Source: Candidatus Pelagibacter sp. (GTDB lineage Bacteria; Pseudomonadota; Alphaproteobacteria; Pelagibacterales; Pelagibacteraceae). Taken from it: a DNA stretch of 15,393 nt. Below are positions 11,719-15,393 of the stretch, piece by piece. Position 1 is the stretch's first letter. Each line of letters begins with the position of its first letter. The DNA is taken from NCBI GenBank assembly GCA_028227525.1, contig JAOJAE010000018.1, forward strand, positions 1 to 15,393, in the 5' to 3' direction. The position numbers were made by a program, and so were the translations under genes. A model generated the notes under the pieces. It did not search any database and had not been told where the DNA came from. It saw only the letters and a list, made by a program, of their open reading frames with translations.

Positions 11719-12304
11719 TTAAAAATATCCCCAAATCAGAAAATAAATTTTTTATCCCAAGATTGTTATTATTTATCAATGATGTATTTTTTTCATTTAA
11801 AGCTAGTGATTTAAAAATTTTAAAATTTCTAGATCTTACAAAATATACAAAATCCTTAATTGTACACATATGTAAATTGGGTGTGTCATACCATTGATCT
11901 GGAAGAGTTTTTGTTACTGGCATTGTTCCTTTTATTAATAGATGTAATCTGACTTTCCAATATCCAAAATTAGGGATTGTAACTATTGCCTTTTTACCAA
12001 CTCTTAATAGCTCATTAATTACTAGCTCAGGATTTAAGAATGCCTGTAATGTTTGACTTAATATAACATAGTCAAAAGATTTATCAGGAAATTGCTTTAA
12101 ATCGAATTCTGCATTGCCTTCAATAACAGTAAGACCCTTTTCAATACATTTTTGAACTTTATTTTTAGATATTTCTAACCCTCTAATATCAATGTCTTTA
12201 TTATCTCTTAAAAATTCCATTAACACACCATCTGCACAACCAACGTCCAAGACACGTGTGTTTTTTTCAACTAAATCAGCAATTACTTTAAATTCATTTT
12301 TCAT
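11708..12304 (-). CDS. metW: Methionine biosynthesis protein MetW
   Basis: MetW, 198 residues, a class I SAM-methyltransferase-fold protein found next to metX in many proteobacteria. The SAM-binding loop VLDVGCADG (18-26) and the acidic residue of GLEIS (Glu44) are present. The family pattern PNFGYWKVRLHLLIKG (111-126) and LPDQWYDTPNLHMCTIKDF (134-152) separates MetW from general methyltransferases. Some MetX enzymes depend on MetW for activity; no methylation substrate is established. The start shares one base with the metX stop (TAATG), and gloB overlaps its end by 11 bases. The block therefore looks co-transcribed under the metX leader. Confidence 0.94.
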   Translation of the reverse strand: MKNEFKVIADLVEKNTRVLDVGCADGVLMEFLRDNKDIDIRGLEISKNKVQKCIEKGLTVIEGNAEFDLKQFPDKSFDYVILSQTLQAFLNPELVINELLRVGKKAIVTIPNFGYWKVRLHLLIKGTMPVTKTLPDQWYDTPNLHMCTIKDFVYFVRSRNFKIFKSLALNEKNTSLINNNNLGIKNLFSDLGIFLIEK

Positions 12305-13425
12305 TATTTAACAGCAGCATATGATTTATCTAAAAAGTTCTTAAGAGCACTTAAAAATTCTGGAACATCAAGTAAAAAAGAGTCGTGACCTTTATCCGAC
12401 TTTATTTCAGTAAAACCTACATCGGCACCAATAGCATTTAATGCAATTACAATATCTTTATTTTCCTGAGTAGGATAAAGCCAATCAGAAGTAAAAGATA
12501 TTACAAAAAATTTAGCTTTAGTATCTTTAAATGCATCAGATAAATTTCCATTGAATTGTTTTGTTAAATCAAAATAATCCATAGCTCTTGTGATATACAA
12601 ATAACTATTTGCATCAAATCTATCTACAAATACCGACCCCTGATGCCTTAGGTAACTCTCAATTTGAAAATCTGCATCAAAGCTAAATTTAAGATCTTCT
12701 CTTTCTTGCAATTTTCTTCCAAATTTTTCTTGGAGACCTTTTTTTGAAAGGTAAGTGATATGTGCTGCCATTCTAGCTACAGCCAAACCTTTATTGGGTA
12801 TTTTATCCTTAATATTATAATTTCCTTCATTCCAGTTACTATCAGCAGCGATTGCCTGACGACCTAGTTCATTAAAAGCAATATTTTGGGCAGAATGACT
12901 AGATGTGCATGCTATTGGTATTACAGTTTGTGCCTTATCAGGAAAATTACTAATAAATTGGAGAACCTGCATACCACCCATAGAACCCCCAACAATTGAA
13001 AAAAGTTTATCTATACCAAAGTGCTCAATTAAATTATATTGAGCATTAACCATATCATTGATTGTAATGACAGGAAAATTAGTGCCAAAAATTTTTTGTG
13101 TATCAGGATCTTTATGACTTGGTCCAAACGAACCCAAACATCCACCAATTACATTCGAACAAATTACAAAATACTTATTAGTGTCAATTGATTTATTAGG
13201 TCCTACAGCGTATGACCACCAACCATCTTTATTAGTGATTGGATTTAAACCAGCAACAAATTGATCACCTGTTAAAGCGTGAAAAACTAAAATAGCATTA
13301 TCTTTTTTTTCATTTAAAGACCCATAAGTTTCGTAGGCAATAGGGAAATTATTTATTGTTTTACCACAATCTAATTTAAGTGGTTTTTTTACTAATAAGG
13401 TTTTTAAATTTATCTCTTTGTTCAT
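12304..13425 (-). CDS. metX: Homoserine O-acyltransferase, MetX family
   Basis: Alpha/beta-hydrolase enzyme that acylates homoserine to open the methionine pathway, feeding direct sulfhydrylation or transsulfuration. It has 373 residues, normal length. Visible motifs are [12 protein letters not shown] (48-59), [14 protein letters not shown] (90-103), the nucleophile elbow GGSMGG with Ser148, Asp314 in FTSDWLYPT and His347 in KGHDSF, completing the catalytic triad. MetX members use acetyl- or succinyl-CoA, and I do not call the donor from sequence. The ATG lacks a visible Shine-Dalgarno. A SAM-II riboswitch precedes it, so SAM should repress the metX-metW-gloB unit. Confidence 0.95.
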   Translation of the reverse strand: MNKEINLKTLLVKKPLKLDCGKTINNFPIAYETYGSLNEKKDNAILVFHALTGDQFVAGLNPITNKDGWWSYAVGPNKSIDTNKYFVICSNVIGGCLGSFGPSHKDPDTQKIFGTNFPVITINDMVNAQYNLIEHFGIDKLFSIVGGSMGGMQVLQFISNFPDKAQTVIPIACTSSHSAQNIAFNELGRQAIAADSNWNEGNYNIKDKIPNKGLAVARMAAHITYLSKKGLQEKFGRKLQEREDLKFSFDADFQIESYLRHQGSVFVDRFDANSYLYITRAMDYFDLTKQFNGNLSDAFKDTKAKFFVISFTSDWLYPTQENKDIVIALNAIGADVGFTEIKSDKGHDSFLLDVPEFLSALKNFLDKSYAAVK

Positions 13426-13441
13426 AATAAGTGTGATTATT

Positions 13442-13496
13442 TGAATTGTGAGAAAAAAAACAATTTTAGCGGTTTTTTTTAAGCGCTCGCAATTCA
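13442..13496 (-). promoter_or_regulatory. Candidate expression platform: alternative hairpin with T8 tract
   Basis: On the minus strand, GAATTGCGAG (13495-13486), inside the aptamer, can pair with CTCACAATTC (13452-13443) downstream with one C-A mismatch; the flanking T (13496) and A (13442) add one more pair. Inside this stem, A8 (13480-13473) can pair with T8 (13460-13453). The structure would consume one strand of P1 and part of the pseudoknot, so it excludes the SAM-bound fold. The T8 tract directly after the aptamer suggests SAM-dependent transcription termination, with the long hairpin as antiterminator. The pairing is seen; the mechanism is inference. Confidence 0.5.
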
Positions 13497-13510
13497 GTTA
13501 AATCAGCGCA
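13461..13510 (-). promoter_or_regulatory. SAM-II riboswitch aptamer upstream of metX
   Basis: Read on the minus strand, this 50-base stretch lines up without gaps with the SAM-II aptamer I recall from the marine metX leader used for the crystal structure. P1 pairs GCGCT (13509-13505) with AGCGC (13487-13483). The 17-base loop begins GATTTAAC and holds ATTGC (13492 to 13489 region). A 12-base A-rich linker (13482-13471) leads to GCTAAAA (13470-13464). Loop and linker lengths equal those of the recalled reference. The ligand-contact bases, by its numbering, are kept: U10, U11, U21, G22, U44 and A45-A47. It should bind S-adenosylmethionine and lower metX expression. Unlike the reference, no AAGGG ribosome-binding site follows. 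Confidence 0.93.
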
Positions 13511-13515
13511 TAAAT

Positions 13516-13544
13516 TTTGTACTAGAAGTTATTTATTATGTCAA
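13516..13544 (-). promoter_or_regulatory. Promoter of metX-metW-gloB
   Basis: On the minus strand a perfect -35 box TTGACA (13544-13539) is followed after 17 bases by TACAAA (13521-13516), a 4/6 match to the -10 box. The predicted start, about seven bases further at 13509, falls on the first base pair of the SAM-II aptamer. That agreement supports both calls. Confidence 0.65.
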
Positions 13545-13555
13545 TTTTTTAAAAA

Positions 13556-13584
13556 TTGTCTTATTCAGTGTAAAAATTTATATT
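13556..13584 (+). promoter_or_regulatory. Promoter of hisC-tyrA
   Basis: TTGTCT (13556-13561) and TATATT (13579-13584) are separated by 17 bases. The predicted start is near 13591, giving a leader of about 24 bases before the hisC ATG at 13615. It stands back to back with the metX promoter: the two -35 boxes are 11 bases apart and lie in one dyad (CAATTTTT/AAAAATTG, 13542-13558). No Shine-Dalgarno is visible before hisC. Confidence 0.55.
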
Positions 13585-13614
13585 TTTATCTATAAAGAGC
13601 TCATAGTAAAAAAA

Positions 13615-14697
13615 ATGACCATTCCAAAATTTAAAAGATTTAATATTGAAGCTTATAAGCCAGGTAAATCTAAAATAAAAAAACTTAAAAAAATTATAAA
13701 ATTGTCAGCAAATGAGTCAGCCTTGGGGATGAGCCCCAAAGCAATGAAAATAATTTCTGATAAAAGTTTAAAATTAGAGAGATACCCAGATGGAAAATCT
13801 GAACTTTTGAGAAAAGAAATTTCAAAAAAATATAAATGTAAAAGTGATAAAGTTATATGTGGAGCGGGATCGGATGAGGTTATTCAAATGATTTGTCAAT
13901 TATTCCTAAACCCTAAAGATGAAGTCGTTGTACCTCAATATAGCTTCTTAATGTACAGGATTTATGCAAATATTGTAGGTGCTAAAGTAATATTCGCAAA
14001 AGAAGTAAACTTTAAAATTTCAATATCAGAAATAATAAAAAAAGTTACAAGAAAAACTAAAATAGTTTTTTTAGCAAATCCAAATAACCCAACTGGAACT
14101 TATTTGACTAAAAAAGAATTATTAGAGTTAAGAAAAAAATTAAATAAAAATATACTATTGGTAGTTGACGATGCGTATGCAGAATATATGAAAAACAAAG
14201 ATTATAAATCAGGCTTAGACTTGTTTAAAAATAAAGACAATGTTTTCATTTTAAGAACTTTCTCAAAAATATTTGGTTTAGCCTCTTTAAGAGTGGGGTG
14301 GGGATATGGTTCTAAAAAAATTGTAAATGCTTTAAATATAATTAAACCACCATTTAATGTAAGTCAGCTTGCTCAATTAACAGCAATACAGTCACTTAAA
14401 GATTCTAAATTTATTGAAAAATCGATAAAGCATAATTTAATTTTTGCTAAGAAAATAAAGTCTTTTCTAGAAAAATATCAAATATTTTCCAATAAGATTT
14501 CAGCAAACTTTTTATTATTAGATTTTAAAAGCTGCAGATATTCAGCAAAAAATTTTTATGAGAAGCTTAAAAAGAGAGGAATAATTGTTAGATCAACAGA
14601 AGATGGTTATCATATTAAAAATAAATTAAGACTAACCATTGGATCGAAAAGTGAAAATTTAGCATTTATGAATGCTGTAAAGAATATATTAAGTTAA
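13615..14697 (+). CDS. hisC: Histidinol-phosphate / aromatic aminotransferase (HisC family)
   Basis: PLP-dependent class II aminotransferase, 360 residues, normal HisC length. Visible features are SANESALGMSP (31-41), RYPDGKSELLR (56-66), GAGSDEV (83-89), NPNNPTG (155-161), the PLP-phenol contacts Asp185 and Tyr188 in VVDDAYAEY, the Schiff-base Lys218 in TFSKIFGLASLRVGWGYG, and Arg339 in RLTIGS for the substrate carboxylate. By family it could transaminate histidinol phosphate in histidine synthesis. Because tyrA follows after one base, a role with prephenate, phenylpyruvate or hydroxyphenylpyruvate is at least as likely, as in other alphaproteobacterial hisC-tyrA pairs. The symbol gives the family, not a proven reaction. 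The gene is extremely lysine- and isoleucine-rich. Confidence 0.9.
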   Translation: MTIPKFKRFNIEAYKPGKSKIKKLKKIIKLSANESALGMSPKAMKIISDKSLKLERYPDGKSELLRKEISKKYKCKSDKVICGAGSDEVIQMICQLFLNPKDEVVVPQYSFLMYRIYANIVGAKVIFAKEVNFKISISEIIKKVTRKTKIVFLANPNNPTGTYLTKKELLELRKKLNKNILLVVDDAYAEYMKNKDYKSGLDLFKNKDNVFILRTFSKIFGLASLRVGWGYGSKKIVNALNIIKPPFNVSQLAQLTAIQSLKDSKFIEKSIKHNLIFAKKIKSFLEKYQIFSNKISANFLLLDFKSCRYSAKNFYEKLKKRGIIVRSTEDGYHIKNKLRLTIGSKSENLAFMNAVKNILS

Positions 14698-14698
14698 T

Positions 14699-15393
14699 AT
14701 GAAAAATATTTTAATTATTGGATGCGGTCTATTAGGTTCTTCTATTTTAAGAAGAATACATAAAAAAAAAATTGCAAATCAAATTTTTATTTATGAAAAA
14801 TCTAGTGCAAATGTATCTAAAATAAAAAGATTAAAACTTCCAGGTATAATTATAAAAAACTTAGATCAAGCAATAAAAAAATCTGATTTAATTATTTTAA
14901 GCACACCAATGAGTGAGTATAAAAATTTAATTCTTAAAATGAATAAATCTTTATCAAGTAAAAATATAATCACTGATATTGGTTCTTCAAAAATAGAAAC
15001 ATCAAAAATTATAAAAAATTTTTTAAAGAAAGGAATTATTTGGACCCAAGGACATCCAATTGCAGGCTCAGAAGTGAGTGGACCTGAAAACGGTAAACAA
15101 GATATATTTGAAAACAAATGGTGTGTTTTAATTAAAGACAAAAATACAAAGAAAAAACACTTAACTTTATTAAGTAATTTTTGGAAAAAGATGGGTTCAA
15201 AAATAGTTGTTATGACAGCAGAAAAGCATGACAAGATATTTTCTATGACAAGTCATCTTCCTCACTTAATTGCATATAATTTAGTAAAATCAGCACAAGA
15301 TTTTGAGAAAATACAAAATTATGATTTAATTAAATATAGTGCGGGTGGATTAAGAGATTTCTCAAGAATAGCAGCTTCTAATGAAATCATGTG
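14699..15393 (+). CDS. tyrA: Prephenate/arogenate dehydrogenase, N-terminal 231 residues (partial)
   Basis: NAD(P)-dependent oxidative decarboxylation of prephenate or arogenate, for tyrosine. The open frame starts ATG 14699, one base after hisC (TAA-T-ATG), and runs off the right edge with no stop. The Rossmann loop is GCGLLGSS (8-15), then LSTPMSEY (67-74) and DIGSSK (93-98). The TyrA signature HPIAGSEVSGPE (119-130) carries His119 at the catalytic position. FSMTSHLPHLIAYNLV (181-196) and YSAGGLRDFSRIAASNEIM (213-231) follow. No chorismate mutase domain is fused at the N-terminus. The choice between prephenate and arogenate, and the presence of any C-terminal ACT domain, cannot be told from this part. 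Confidence 0.94.
   Translation, partial: MKNILIIGCGLLGSSILRRIHKKKIANQIFIYEKSSANVSKIKRLKLPGIIIKNLDQAIKKSDLIILSTPMSEYKNLILKMNKSLSSKNIITDIGSSKIETSKIIKNFLKKGIIWTQGHPIAGSEVSGPENGKQDIFENKWCVLIKDKNTKKKHLTLLSNFWKKMGSKIVVMTAEKHDKIFSMTSHLPHLIAYNLVKSAQDFEKIQNYDLIKYSAGGLRDFSRIAASNEIM

Noticed and set aside
13443..13495. The GAATTG(T/C)GAG inverted repeat read as a protein operator.
   Set aside because: Its position, inside a SAM-II aptamer on one side and after its T8 tract on the other, is better explained by RNA pairing, although an operator is not excluded.
14866..15234. Minus-strand open frame of 122 codons opposite the start of tyrA.
   Set aside because: It is antisense to clearly recognisable TyrA motifs, and its apparent hydrophobic segments arise from reversed lysine/isoleucine codons.

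Overview
The window looks like core chromosome from a Pelagibacterales (SAR11-type) alphaproteobacterium. The DNA is strongly AT-rich, proteins are lysine- and isoleucine-rich, genes are packed with spacings of about -11 to +27 bases, and the gene neighbourhoods (atpHAGDC next to rppH; rplU-rpmA-obgE-proB-proA-nadD-rsfS; metX-metW divergent from hisC-tyrA) are alphaproteobacterial. This assignment is inference from protein character and synteny; no 16S gene is present. I see no mobile element, phage gene, CRISPR array or tRNA.

Layout. (1) 1-4385, plus strand: the F1 part of the ATP synthase operon, as the tail of atpH (delta), then atpA, atpG, atpD and atpC. (2) 4378-10922, minus strand: a nine-gene block read from a clear sigma70-type promoter at 10949-10976, in the order rplU, rpmA, obgE, proB, proA, nadD, rsfS, a ctpA-type S41 peptidase and rppH. 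It converges on atpC with an 8-base palindromic overlap of stop codons. (3) 10987-13425, minus strand: metX, metW and gloB, each overlapping the next. (4) 13426-13614: a divergent control region. It holds a metX promoter, a SAM-II riboswitch that begins at the predicted transcription start, a candidate switching hairpin and an opposed hisC promoter. (5) 13615-15393, plus strand: hisC-type aminotransferase, then tyrA (prephenate dehydrogenase), cut by the window end. No gap longer than 300 bases lacks a gene; the largest is the 189-base metX/hisC control region.

Functionally, the atp genes make ATP. The rplU block combines 50S proteins and 50S maturation or silencing factors (L21, L27, ObgE, RsfS) with proline synthesis (ProB, ProA), NAD synthesis (NadD), periplasmic proteolysis and mRNA 5'-end decay (RppH). 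The metX block activates homoserine for methionine synthesis, with MetW as partner, and carries a glyoxalase II. The hisC-tyrA pair fits tyrosine/phenylalanine synthesis, with the aminotransferase possibly also serving histidine.

The coding content is ordinary housekeeping. The most interesting signal is in the metX leader. A SAM-II aptamer there lacks the ribosome-binding site usually found at its 3' end, but is followed by a T8 tract and by a sequence complementary to the aptamer core. Together these could form an alternative hairpin that excludes the aptamer, which suggests a transcriptional off-switch rather than the usual ribosome-binding-site occlusion.
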